Shown here piece after piece: positions 9,771-21,755 of a stretch of 64,000 bases of DNA (positions are counted from its first letter, which is position 1; every line of letters starts with the position of its first letter). A model generated the notes under the pieces. That model saw only the letters and a program-made list of their open reading frames with translations. It was not told where the DNA came from and did no database searches. The position numbers and the translations under genes are program-made. Source of the DNA: Chelydra serpentina (taxonomy: Eukaryota; Chordata; Testudines; Chelydridae); assembly GCA_037349315.1 (NCBI GenBank), contig JBAIAC010000018.1, positions 3,782,001 through 3,846,000 of the forward strand, written 5' to 3'.

Positions 9771-12594
9771 CAAGAATATATATTCTTGCTCTATAATGCA
9801 GCACCACGTCCCTTTTTACCGTGACTGTCTTTTCTGAACATGCGGTACCCCTTTATACCGACATTTCAGTCATGAGACCTATCCTTACTATATGTGAAGC
9901 AAAGGAGTGACATGCTTTATATTTTAATTTGCAAATATCTGATCTTTTCCTAAAATTAATCCCTATGGCAGCTACTCTTGCTGAATGGCAGCATTTTAGA
10001 GGGAGCATAATAGGAACATGATGCTGCGCTATCTGTATCTTTCTGCTTCACGTACCTGGTACGTTACAGCCTGCAGAATTGGTTAAAAGGAATGTACCAT
10101 GTCCTCATAGGATTAAAACTGGTGCCTACTCTGAGGCAATACACTTCGGTTTATTCTGAAAGAAGCTTTGAAGTTGATTTTAGAGTGCTGCTGATGTTGG
10201 GATTATGTATGTTCCTTAACAGAACTTGATGTGAAAAACAGAGCATGAATAACATTGCCTCACCCACCCTATTTCATTTTTAATCCTGGGATGTTTTTTC
10301 CTTTACAAATCACTGGAACATTGTTACCTTTAGCAACATATAAATATTTATATTCTTAATGTGAACTGTAAACACCTTTTTATAAAGATGAATGGGATTC
10401 GGGAGGGGGGAATTGGAAATTTGTTACAATTTCTCTTGACTTTTATCTCCATATTCTTGGCACCAGGTATTCTGCAGAACCATTCTGCAGGCAAATTACA
10501 ATTATCTATAAACATTATGTAATGGTTTTTGCTTTTGCTTTTTCTGCTTCTCTGCAAACCATATACAGATTAGAATAATGTATAGATTTTCATCACCACC
10601 TCATGCCTGGTTTCTTTTTCTTGAGAAGCCACAGCATGGCAAGTCATTTCAGATCACGCGGGTAGTCAGTATGGTCCCCCCAAAATTGCACATTTAAACC
10701 AGAATTTTAGCTGAAAAAACTTGTTGCATATTTTTTTACTTTAAGGGTGCAATGGTGTTGTTATATCTATCTATATATAGAAGATTATCACATTTCTGGG
10801 AGGTGGGGGAGGAGGGAAGAGGGTGGGCTGGCGAAAGAGGACAACAAAGCTTACTTTGGTTAAAAAATTCAAGGAGGCGACTAGCTATCCAAATTAGAGA
10901 TCCATCCATGGGCGAAAACAGCCATGTTGATTAAGGAAGAAGGGGATAGAAAATGAGGTTAGGACATATGGAGGTGGTGGGAATGAATTTTGTCCAGCAC
11001 TTTAAAATGTACTAATCTAACTCATTCCCTTATATATTTGATATCTCTCTAGGTTAGGGTGTAATGGACATTTCCAAATATTCTGGAACATGGACTTAAT
11101 CTTCCACTTTTCCTTCACACGCCAAAGAAAATCAGTTTGAACTCAATGATGCAGCCTATCTACAATTAACTGCATGTGTTTTTATTGAGACGTGCAATGA
11201 ACAGCAAATGCAGGTTTCCCATCTTCTGTCTTTTAGGCAATCTGCTAGCTTTGACACAATTTGTAATAGGTGTTCTGTCAGAGAAAACAGTAGGACTACA
11301 TTTGGACAGCTAAAGACAAGAGATGGGACACTTGCATTTAATCAAGAGTGCTGAATCAGTTGAAGTAAAGGTCCCTTCTTTTCTGTAGCATATACTTTCA
11401 GTTAATGCATGTTTCCCAAGATACAGCACATGATCTATTGATCTAGTAGGTGCATAGTTGCAACAAGTGATGGAGAGTCAGAATTCTTGGGGATATTCTC
11501 AACTATCCCAATTCCTTGCTGTGTGGCTTTGAGTGAGTCACTACAATGATCTGTGCTTCAGTTTATAAAAAGGTAAAATAATGTTTCCCCACATTGACAT
11601 TGCAAATTTACTATGAAAACGTCAGATTAAAGGTCCTCTCTCTCTCTCTCTCCATCTCTAGTGTAAGATGAGCATTCCTATAAGTACAAATCTTTAGTAA
11701 AATTGTATGAGCAGTTTATTCAAACATCTGTTTGTATGCAGCACAGGCTTGTTCTGCTTGAGATTCATATTTAACTATTATGTGGTAAGATTTAATACAG
11801 TGGAAGATTTATGTCTTTATTAAACCATTTGGGTTTAGAAGTAATGAAACTGAATCAAGGCTATCATATTCCATTTGGATTTGTGAGGCGCCAGGAAGGA
11901 TGAGGTGCCCCATTTTTTTTTTCATGATTTTATAACTTTCCCCCCTTTGTCATAAGGGATTTGGTATTCTTCAGGGAAATTAACTACACAGATTGCCGGG
12001 TCATATGGAGAAGACATTTGCAGACTGATGCTTAAACTTTCCATAACCCCTTCTTTGTACAAATTTGCTCAAGACTGCTGGGAGCTGTTTCTGGAAAGAC
12101 ACTGCTTCTAGGTTAGGAGATGGAGTTAAAGAATGGTGCTAGCAAAATATGCTACTCTGAAGGTGAAGTTTAGTGTGGTGGTGTTTTCAATGAAGATGGT
12201 GGTTATGGCTATTCACATCCAATCTCCAAGTCTGGAACAATGTGGTCAAGCAAATGTATCCATCCCAGATGCCAGTGCAAGGCATATTGTATAACGTTAC
12301 TTCTCTGTTGGTTGCTATAAGCATGGAATTAAATCTCAGTGAAAACTAAAAAATCAATTTTCTATAATCTACCCCCATTCTCCCTAAGTGATGCAATTCC
12401 CTGTCATTCCTAACATTATCAAAGAAATGACGAACCTTAGCTTAGAACAATTTATTGAACTGAGATTAAGTAGCTGTACATTTCTACACTGATCTTCTCA
12501 AAAAGGATGCTTTGATTCCTAACTCACTTGATTAAAACGTAATGCTTTTTAATCCAGAAACTTGAGATTTCCAGAAGGCTACCTAAGGAGTCAC
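9771..12594. other. Intronic sequence with a CT-rich microsatellite
   Basis: Mostly AT-rich non-coding sequence. A short (CT)n run sits at about 11636-11652. No exon with splice sites, TIR pair or RNA gene was recognised. Confidence 0.5.
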
Positions 12595-12597
12595 TTA

Positions 12598-12907
12598 GGC
12601 AACGTCTACACTACCCGCCCGATTCGGCGGGTAGCTATCGATGTTCTGGGATCGATTTATCGCGTCTCATCTAGACGCGATAAATCGATCCCAGAGCCGC
12701 TCCCCGTCGACACTAGAACTCCAGCTCCGCGAGTGGAGGAAGCGCTGTCGACGGGGGAGCCTGCCTGCTGCTGTGTGGACTGGGGTAAGTACTTTTAAAA
12801 ATCGATCTAAGATATTCGACTTCAGCTACATTATTCACGTAGCTGAAGTTGTGTATCTTAGATCGATTTCCTCCCCCCCCCCCGCCCCCACCACTGTAGA
12901 CCAGCCC
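12598..12907. mobile_element. Harbinger-like MITE flanked by TTA
   Basis: The element is 310 bp, flanked by TTA at 12595-12597 and 12908-12910. It begins GGCAACGTCTACACTACC and ends CTGTAGACCAGCCC, an imperfect terminal inverted repeat of the GGGCTGGTCTACA type. Duplication of TTA fits the PIF/Harbinger superfamily. Inside is a palindrome around ATCGATTTATCGCG and, near the right end (12800-12868), a hairpin whose arms contain AAATCGATCTAAGAT and CTTCAGCTAC around ATTATTCAC. It resembles the element at 16071. It cannot encode a transposase. Confidence 0.8.
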
Positions 12908-12910
12908 TTA

Positions 12911-14257
12911 GAAGTGCACTTTGGTTGTAGAAAATGACACTTAGCAAGCTGGTTTAACTGCACACAAAGTAGTAAATTTTAAAAAAAATTGTACAGTGCA
13001 CAATAAAGGAAAGAACGGGATGCGTGCCAAGTGGAAGAGATAACAAAATGGTACTGGAAATGGGTGGGGGGATACAAATCTATCTGAAATTTTCGTATTT
13101 TAGAAGAACATCTACTCCTTCAAAGCTCCCGTTCATCAAGAAACTGTCATCTTTCCTAAGGAGTAGCAAGAAAGTAGGTTTTGTTAATAATTAAAAACAA
13201 AAAGCCATGTGCACCTTTGTCAGCTGGTAACAAAAGACATTTTAATTTAGGAGATTTTCAGAATTTGTGACTGTTACATCACAGCTCCATGCATTCCAAA
13301 TGAGCTTCTGCAGCATTAGAAACTTGCACTTACTACTTCGTGGCTCTGAAAATATCTCTAGCTGCTGGAAACACCAGGGAGCAATAACATGTCGATCTAA
13401 ATGCAGTTTTGTTTCAGTTCTGTGAAAGTCTGAATGATTTTATTGGCTGCCCCCTGGCATGTACCGGACTGAGGCATTGCTAGTTACACACGTAATTAGG
13501 AAAGCCTAAGTCACGGGTGCTTTGAGTTAGTGTGTTTACAGGTAACTCAACTGGCTTCTTATTTCTGTAATCAGAGTTGAGGGGAAACAGCAGTAGATTA
13601 TTAAAACAGTTAATCCCCACAAAATGACATCCAGTGAAAGGAACATTGTACTGTGTACATTTTTGGTCACTCCTCCCTGTGGGCTTGTAATACATAATTT
13701 CTGGAAGTTCAGTCAAGCCTTGGTAGTTTGTGCAGCGAAGCATGTGAAGTTCTACCTTAGATTTACCCATTTCATTAGCATTAAAAGTTATACAAACACA
13801 TGACACATTGATACCTCATATAGGGGCACAGCTCGTGCTTTTTACAACAAGAAATCAGACTTAAGAATCATCCTCAAAATATGTATCTCTAATGCCAATG
13901 TAACTTCCACTGAAGAGTGCAATCCTGGCAGTTGGATTCCATAAGCATTGTGAGCTTTTCTCTTTATTTTTCAATTAAGCTTTAGTCGTTGTCGTTTTCT
14001 TCATATTTCTCAGTGTTAAGTACCTAAATTGGATAGCAGCTTCTGACATGTGTTCAGTTTTGTCTTCATTCACCTAATCTTAATTTACAGTAAAGATCCA
14101 AAAGCAATTTGGGAGAAACTAGTGCTTGTCTCACACTTCACCTATCATTGTTTTATTCTCTTCCATTCAGGTTTTTAGATCACTCTCAACTACCATTGTT
14201 TGAGTGCCTTTTAGCAGTGTTTTAAGCAATATGACTAACATCTGTTGTGTGGTTTGT

Positions 14258-14290
<33 letters not shown>

Positions 14291-15107
14291 CTCTTCCCCA
14301 GGTGAGAACTGTGTATGAAGGGTAGTGTTTTGTTTTCGTAGGGGTTTCGTTGCTCATTTAGTTTTGTTTTCAGTGTACATCCTATTCTGATTTGCCTAGA
14401 GAAGACACGTCAAAAGTGTACCTTGCACTTCAAGTGAAAGATTTGTGATGACTCTTAGTCCAGGTGGGAGTTAATTCCACATTCTCAGAAGAGCTTTATC
14501 CTTATGGAAGAAAGTTCCATTGTGCCAAAGTAGTGGAGTGTCAACCTCTGTCTTAATCTCTGAATTTTAAGTGCCCAAGCCATTGAACTGAGATCTTGAA
14601 CTTAACTTGATGATAAACATCTTTTTTTTCCCTGAATACTAGCCTGTTCACCCATCCAACCTGGAATGTCTTTTTTTTTTTTTAATGTATTCTCCTTCTA
14701 TATTAATTAAATACCTAAAGGATTTTAGGAGCACTAGTTTCATAGAAAGTCAATAGGACTTGTGCTCTAAATCCCCTAGGCACTTGTGAAAATCTCTCCC
14801 ATAGACTTAACAAGGTAAAAAACATCAATTCTTAAAAGCAGTAGCATCTTTCTTTCAGCCAATGTGGCTTTTGTTATTTCTAGAAATATGTCAAGCTTTC
14901 TATTTTGAAAAGGAACAGGAGCTCTATTTAAAAAAAAATATATTTGGAAAAAAAGGATTAAAATTGGCAAGACTTTAATGTTTTGGCATAGAATTATACA
15001 AATCTTCACCCTGATTATTGTTGGGAGAACTCAGAGGCACTCATGTTATAAATCTTGGTTTTAAAAAAAGGGACTTCATCACAGCTATACTCGGTACATT
15101 TGTATTT
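12911..15107. other. Intronic sequence with CT repeat
   Basis: AT-rich intron. A (CT)n microsatellite of about 12 units lies at 14259-14283. A 108-codon minus-strand open frame at 13480-13806 has no recognisable domain and is treated as unproven (see findings). Poly-T runs near 14620 and 14672 are unremarkable. Confidence 0.5.
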
Positions 15108-15556
15108 TTAATTAGTACACTGAATAAGCAGTTTGGTGGTCTCTTCGTTAGTCTCCAAAGCTATTAATTTTTCTTGAATTTCATTAGTACTTCTTTCTGC
15201 CTATTGTATTGTTTTCTCCAGATCAGACATTTTTACAGATAGTAAGTCTAATTTATTCTTAAAGGAATCAATCAAACTTCTAAATCTGACATTGCTGGAA
15301 GAATATTCTAAAATGTAACCTTGGTATTGACTGCTGAAATGAAAGACTTTGTATCGATTATGGCCAATTTTTGACAATGTCATGCACTGTAGTAAATAGT
15401 TTTCTCTTGCTCTCCTCTTTCTGCTTGTAACTTTAGTCCCATTTGAAGTCTCACAGGTGTTTGTTAGTATAAACTTCTCTGAGGATGCCCCAACACGGCT
15501 TTGTTGCTTGCCTTTGGGAGGCAGAAATGATTCTGCAAAGGGACAGAATGTATTTC
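15108..15556 (-). pseudogene. Coding-like minus-strand frame, probable pseudogene of an unidentified coiled-coil protein
   Basis: A minus-strand frame opens at 15566 and runs to a TAG at 15201-15203. Past that stop the same frame continues for about 30 codons (starting AERSTNEIQEKL) to a TAA at 15108-15110. The composition is protein-like: a basic patch SRKRRAREN, then a helical region with SFKNKLDLLSVKMSDLEKTI running through the stop, with heptad-like spacing. A TAG in place of CAG would be one substitution. A good acceptor-like CCCTTTGCAG lies on the minus strand just 5' of the ESFLPPKGK residues, so this could be a last exon or a gene remnant; no poly-A tail marks a processed copy. The protein was not identified. 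Confidence 0.4.
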
Positions 15557-15566
15557 CATGAGGCAC

Positions 15567-16067
15567 AGAAAATAAAGCAATAATACTGTAGAAGCCTAGA
15601 AATAGTCAACAGAAACTGCAAGGTGGGCCATCCTTACACAGTATACCAAAAAGTTATCAAAATATTAATGTTGTTTTGGGGTTTGGGCTGCCAGGAGTAT
15701 AGGTGCATTCCTGAAGAAATAGGTGTCTTGCAATGTATGAGCGAACGACTAATGAATAAAAATAATCATAATTCTGATGCAGGAAGAGGTAATATGAAAT
15801 TTAGAATGATTTCCTTACAGTGGCAGTTTCCCTCTAAAGTTTAAAAAGTATTGTGGCCCCAGGGAACAGCACCAGCTCCAATAGAGAGAGAGAGAGAGCG
15901 TGCGCTCCCTGAAATCTCCTTTTTTGGGGGCCCTCAGTGAGTAGCAGCAAGTCCTTCATGGGGAAAGGTAGGCTATAACTCCTCCACTCCCTGATACTGC
16001 CTCTAGGTGGGGAACCTTATGATGGGGACTCTCAGATGCAGCCTGTCAATTAAATTTTTGACAGTTC
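15567..16067. other. Intronic sequence with GA repeat
   Basis: Non-coding. A (GA)n tract lies at about 15883-15898. Nothing else was recognised. Confidence 0.5.
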
Positions 16068-16070
16068 TTA

Positions 16071-16365
16071 GGGCTGGTCTTCATTATGGGGAGATGGACG
16101 CTGCTGCAATCGATGCAGCAGGAGTCGACTTAGTGGGTCCAGTGAAGACCCGCTAAAACAACTGCAGAGCACTCTGCGGTCGACCTCGGTACTCCAGCTC
16201 CCCGAGAAGATTAAGGTAAATTGACGGGAGAGCATCTCCTGTTGATGCAGTGAAGTGAAGACACTAGGGTAAGTGGACCTAAGCTACGTCGACTCCAGCT
16301 ACGTTATTCACGTAGCTGGAGTAGTGTAACTTAGGTCGACTTACCCTGGTGGTGAAGACAAGCCC
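16071..16365. mobile_element. Harbinger-like MITE flanked by TTA
   Basis: The element is 295 bp, flanked by TTA at 16068-16070 and 16366-16368. It begins GGGCTGGTCTTCA and ends TGGTGAAGACAAGCCC, a clear terminal inverted repeat. The right part (about 16266-16345) forms a hairpin: AAGCTACGTCGACTCCAGC pairs with its imperfect complement around GTTATTCAC. This is the same layout and loop motif as the copy at 12598, so both belong to one family or sister families. Confidence 0.85.
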
Positions 16366-16368
16366 TTA

Positions 16369-18046
16369 GTATGTAAAGGAATATATTCAACTCCCATTTG
16401 TTAGGAACAGACAGAAGGAGCAGGAAGAGATGTCGGAGTTCCATCTCAAGGGCTGCTGAAACCATTGGCTTGGAACTTTTCTCTTGTTAAGTTTCTCCCT
16501 TGGTTACATCTGGAGCAGCATTGTGGACTCTGAGCATTCAAAAATCAGAAAACTGGCTTAAAACCAAGAGATCGTCTTTAAAAAAAAAAAAGAAGAAGAA
16601 GAAGTATTGAGCTCTTTTTATTTGCCTTTTGGTTTTAAATGAATTCTGGGAGTCTCACTTAATCCCATGACTCCAGGAGCTGAAGCTTTAATAAAAACAC
16701 AATATATGAGATTGATTCAGAAAGCAACAGCTAGCAACTCACAGGCAGTGAGCTGTCATCTATATCTTCAGATGACTACAATTGCAGCTATTTAACTTCG
16801 CTATTTCTGTCCTAAGTGCTTTAGGCATTCCAAATTGCACTTCTGTACATATTTCAAGTTTAGTATGGTTAAAGATGACTTATATCACTATATAAACAAA
16901 AGTAAATCAATCGTTGCCCCCCACCAAATAAAGCAGCGGCTTAAAGAGGCCTTAAAGAGTGCAATTGTCCACTGGGTTTACCTCTGTCATCCCATACACT
17001 TTTTTTTTTAATAGGATATTATAATCCAGCAAGCTGCCATCTTTTCAACATTTGGTGCTTCCACTTTGGGAAGTTGCTTTTTCCGTTTTTGAGTGAGATT
17101 CTCCAATGGTGTAATTGGCTAGAATGAATGCAAGTCAATGGAGCTTATTGATAGCCTCTCAGAATCTGGCTCCACCTTGCTAATTTTTTAAAAACAAAGC
17201 TGTCTTTGTGCAAAGGAAGTTGTTAATTCAGTAGGATTTTCTTACGTGTGCTCTTGTATGAGGGAACATATTTTACTTTAAAGGTGGTTTGTCAGGTGGT
17301 GATTGGTTTTTGGAGTGGAGGGAAAGGAAACTGCTTCTAGTTTTGTTTAATGGAGGAAGAAAGTACATCTCTTGAGAAAATCCTCAAGTTATAATGGGGC
17401 TCTTGCCTGAGTGGCGCTGATGGTGGGTATATCAAATAAACTTGACAGTCTAGGAGATGTGTTTTTGAGCACTCTGTTGGGAGGTCCTCAGTCTTCCCGA
17501 AATATACAACCCCATTAATCAATCTCTAACTGAATCATGGACTCAAATCAGAAAAGGATTTGTGGGGAAAATTAGCTGCTTTCCATATTGACTGAGTTTT
17601 TAAGACAAGATGAATGTGGTGTAAAACTACTGGGGTGGGGAAAACTTGGAAGAACCAAGGGAGCAGAAAAACAAATTGCTGTCAGCTTTGCTGAATAACT
17701 TTCATTTTTTGAGACCTTTATGGGAGTAAGTTTACTTATATCTGAGGGGCCTGAGCCAAAACCCATAAAAGTCAATGAAAGGGCTCCCATTGATTTCAGT
17801 GGGCTTTGGATCACAGCCTAAGTTGTTACTATATTAGTGCTTGATTTTTTTTTTTTTTTTTAAACAGGGCCTTAACCTCACTTTCCTTTTCTGTGTGCAA
17901 CCAGTTTTTTGCACATTATGTTATGTCATTTGGAGATCCTGCCTTATTTCTTGGTGCGATCAGGTGCTTAGGCATTCAAGTAACATTTACACCAATAGAT
18001 AATTGCACATGCAAAAAGGGAGGCTACGTTCACAAAACCCCAAAAA
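16369..18046. other. Intronic sequence, nothing coding recognised
   Basis: AT-rich intron with a T-rich run near 17846-17862. At 17755-17820 is an old dispersed motif containing CCCATTGATTTCAGTGGGC, recurring in variant form elsewhere in the window. Confidence 0.5.
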
Positions 18047-18049
18047 CTT

Positions 18050-18281
18050 GGCGATGTCTACACTTACAATACAACAGCAACAGGAAGGGTTCTCCCATCA
18101 CAGTAGTCAATCCACCTCCCTGAGAGGCAATAGCTAGGTTGAAGGAAGAATTCTTCTGTTGACATAGCACTGTCTACACTGGGGGTTAGACTGGCATAGC
18201 TACACATCTCAAGGGTGTGGGTTTTTCACAATACTGAGAGACATAGCTGTGCCAATACAAGTTTTCGGTGTAGACCAGTCC
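18050..18281. mobile_element. MITE of the GTCTACACT group
   Basis: About 232 bp, beginning GGCGATGTCTACACTT and ending GTGTAGACCAGTCC, an inverted repeat of the same type as the 12598 and 16071 copies. The right flank is TTA and the left flank CTT, so the target duplication is either decayed or CTT. Non-coding. Confidence 0.7.
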
Positions 18282-18284
18282 TTA

Positions 18285-19485
18285 GGCACGTACTTTATTT
18301 GGTTTGCAATTCATTAACAATGTCCAAATAAACAAGCACGCCATCAGTGTTTGGACTTCAAATTTATCATAAACATACAATGAAAATAGAAAATCAAAAT
18401 CAGCAACAACATTTTAACCATGACACCGCCTGAAAAAAAAAAATCTACCGTTTAAAGGTCACTTTGCTTTGATCTTCCCAAAAAAGGCCAAATTGTGGCA
18501 TTAAGGTCAAATGATCACTGCAAACTTTTTTCTGTTTAATCTAAGTGAAGTATAAAATGTGCTTCTTCATAGTATTGAGATGCATGTAATACAGTAGGTA
18601 AGAATCAATATAAGAAGATAAGCAGGCACAGACTAGGCTCATGCTATCCTGGGACATGGCTGAATTCCTTACTTCTCTTCCTGTCATTGTCTGCCACAGA
18701 AAGTGAAGACAGGCTAGTATGGAAGGGTGATTTTTTTTCCCACTGGCCTTTGGAAATGATTAGACTACAGAATATGCTTACCGTCTCTGATGGGAATTTC
18801 CACAGCATGGGACTTAGCAGTGAAAGTGCCTGTGTCTCCAGTTCCTGAGTTATCCTAGCTCACTGAAGACACGAGAACCCAGTGGTCTGGGGAGGGTAGT
18901 GGATGGAGAATTTTTTCATCTGGTCCAAGATGCTGAAAAGTTTTAACTATCAAGATGGGGACCTTGAATGAGTTGGATACTGATCAGAAGTCAGTTGTAG
19001 AATCCAGGTCATTGTTGTGCTGTGCTCTTGGGATGAGACACTCTGTTGTACATTAAGGTGGAGCGGGGGGGGGGAGGGGCACGCTAGAGTGGTTTTTAGC
19101 CTCCTTTGTACTCTCTCAATGCTGGGTTGTTTCAGGGCCTAGAGATACTCTTTGGCATAATTGGGACAGCACCAAGGGGCTATTTAACTTACAGCAGCCT
19201 ACCAAGGCTACACTATGGATGGCAGCATTGCTCAAAATCTCCACAGTGCTGCATACTGCGGTCCAGACTGTGACGTGGCCCTCTCACCTCTTGATCCATG
19301 CCCTTGATACTCCCCCTATGCCAGGACTTGCGAGAGGTTCATTAGAAGATATCTTTACAATTCTTTTCCACAGTGCTTGTCCCAGGAAAATTCTCCCCCA
19401 GCTGGAACCAGGGCTTTCTGTGTGCCTTTATGCCACTCTGGCCCTTTTACCCACCGTAAAGGGGCCAGAGCAGGCCTTCTCCTTA
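18285..19485. other. Intronic sequence, nothing recognised
   Basis: No exon, RNA gene or terminal-repeat structure could be supported. A short G-rich run is at about 19066-19078. The open frame from 19219 runs into the MITE at 19486 and is not considered a gene. Confidence 0.5.
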
Positions 19486-19729
19486 GGCCTCATCTTTGCT
19501 ATGAAAAAATGTGTTCTGAGTTTGACTTGGATAACTTGAGGTAAAAGCCTAGTGAGGATGAGGCAATTTGTCATTTTCTTGCAAGTTAGCAGGTCAAATT
19601 TTAAGGCCATGGGGGAACCCAGGGTTTAACTCAACCAACTCACTTATGTGAAAACTACAAATTGGTTTTCTTCACTAGGATTTTGCCTCAAGTTAGGAAT
19701 AGACATTTTTTCATAGTGAAGACAAGACC
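19486..19729. mobile_element. MITE with ~30-bp terminal inverted repeats
   Basis: About 244 bp. The left end has GGCCTCATCTTTGCTATGAA, then AAAATGTGTTC. The right end is the inverse complement of GGTCTTGTCTTCACTATGAA, then AAAATGTCTATTC. A subterminal CTTGAGG also recurs inverted. The flanks are TTA (left) and TAA (right), so a clean target duplication is not seen. It has no coding capacity. Confidence 0.75.
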
Positions 19730-21570
19730 TAAGTGTCTAATCCTCATCAATAGATGGGCTACTTGTTGTACCATGTCCTTTTTGATTGTCTTCAAATACA
19801 CACACTTTGATACTAGAGATCCTTAACACCTCCTTAAAGTCTGCTGTTGAAAGGGTCAATGTTCTAAGCTTCTGAAAAATCGGTAATCTATGGATTTGTG
19901 CCTCCAATCATTTTTTTTACATACATATTAACGCTATAGAACATGGGGGCTTACTTTTTATGCTTAGTGTGTCATTGCACATGCATACAATAGTAAATCA
20001 GTCACCATGGCAGCTGATCACAACTTTCCTATAATTAAAGGTTTGTGTAATTGCAATAGCTGCTGTAAATGCAATGAGGTGAATTGAGGATTTGGTTTTA
20101 ACTTACCGGTAAGTCTGAATTTCCTTGTTTGTGGATTTGTCATGAATCCACAAGAACGGTCTTAGGCACATGAAATATTGACACTTCACTGTCACTGGCA
20201 AACAGAAGGCGAGGTCACTAGTTCATAATGAGGGATAGCGCTGGAAAGTATTAAAATTCTCTCTCTTTTATAAACAAGTCATTATTGTGCACATGGATTA
20301 ACTAGTTTTCACTAAAAAGTCTCAGGGATTTTTACTACACAAACTTGGTATCATATGCTAATACCAAGCATAGCTGTGTTTCCGTATGTGGCAGTCAATC
20401 CACATGTGCTGTAGAGTTGTAAAGTTTATAGGATTTCAAAGGTGTTCGCATTTCTGATTTCAAGGAGGGACGAAATATGGATGTGGCTTTGGCTCTGTTG
20501 ATGTGTTCTGCCATGTCTGAAATTGTTAGTGTTTCCTGCTGTTGGTGGTTCTATTTGTTCACAAATGACTTTCATTAGCAAGTCATTATTTTAAAGGTTT
20601 CTTACTAAAATATTCATTTTTCAAAGATAAATACTAGAGTTTTTAAAACAAGTAACTGCACAAATCTTCCTTTGAGATGCTTGTGCTTTCAAACAGTTGG
20701 CGGAAATCAGAAATGGAGCATTTTCTTCCAGTAGCTTAATTAGTGGCCACTTACAGTTCATGTGAATTCCAATTAACTGCAATTGTCAAAGGGTAATATA
20801 TATATTTTAAGTAGCAGAACTGTACATCCCTTAAGACATGGAGACAGCTTTAAACTTCTTTAAAAAGGCAATATAAAATATTACGTACATGCAGGTATGA
20901 AACCACTAAAGCTCTTAATCAGATATGGGAATGTAGTTGCCCATCATTTACATGTCAGTCATTTTTATGCTGACATTTTTATGGAGAGCTACAAATAAAA
21001 CATGAACATATGGACACTTACCCACTATCCAAGAAGAAAATGTTAATATATTTAAAAAGTCGGTAATGGAATAGTCTTCGAGTCATGCTGAGTTTACGGT
21101 AGAGAATTTTACCTCTACTCCTATTCAGTGACAAAGGTAGGTGTTTAGAAACGATGCAGTAAAAGGGACTTTTATGTTGACTATTTGTGGACATTTTAAG
21201 AAAATAGCTTTTAAAAAGTATATAATTGGTCTTAGCAGGAACATTTAGTTTCTAAATATGCAGTATTCAAAAAATAACATCTCAGTAAGAGAGATTATGC
21301 ACAGCGGAGAAGAGAAAAGAGAGGTGGGCTTAGTTTTTAAATAAGTTTTCATTTTAAAAGGGGTCTTGAGAGCAAGGTTTTGTAGGATTTGGGACCAATC
21401 TGTGACTTTTTGCATAAGACAAAATAATGTCAAGTATCATTATGATAAAACTGCTCATGCAACTCGTGCTTCAGTATGAAAGGAAAACCCTTTACACCTC
21501 GGTCTTACATATACCATCATTTCAGTGTGTTCCTGTTTGGGTAAGAAATACTCCTTTTGTCTCTGAACAG
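19730..21570. other. Intronic sequence upstream of the first visible exon
   Basis: AT-rich intron ending in the acceptor CTCTGAACAG at 21561-21570. It contains the perfect 14-bp palindrome ACTTACCGGTAAGT at 20101-20114 and a 9-bp stem at 20129-20153. No other feature was recognised. Confidence 0.6.
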
Positions 21571-21755
21571 TGATTCCCTGGAGGCTTCGCAGCCTGTTGC
21601 TTATGCCGCTGCCTCAGTGAGGAGCATGCCTGTAAGTCCAGATAAAACTGACACCAAACCAGCTGCAGCCAATATCACATCTGCTACAGCCTTTAAACCA
21701 ACCGGACCTCAGAGCCCTGTCAAATACTCAGGTTGGCAGCCTTCGAACCAAGCAG
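21571..21755 (+). CDS. PDLIM5: PDLIM5 linker exon (upstream of LIM1)
   Basis: This 185-bp exon has acceptor CTCTGAACAG before 21571 and donor GTAACT at 21756. The first base completes a split codon (an AG would have to come from the previous exon) and the last base G starts a codon finished at 44775. It encodes a Ser/Ala/Pro-rich, probably disordered linker. VRSMP, then TAFKPTGP and WQPSNQA, match the known PDLIM5 linker in order and spacing, though the residues between are diverged. No domain lies here. The frame reads open back into the intron, so the splice acceptor sets the start. Confidence 0.85.

Noticed and set aside
1..21570. Search for PDZ and upstream linker exons of PDLIM5
   Set aside because: No frame with PDZ or upstream linker motifs flanked by splice sites was found; these exons probably lie before the window.
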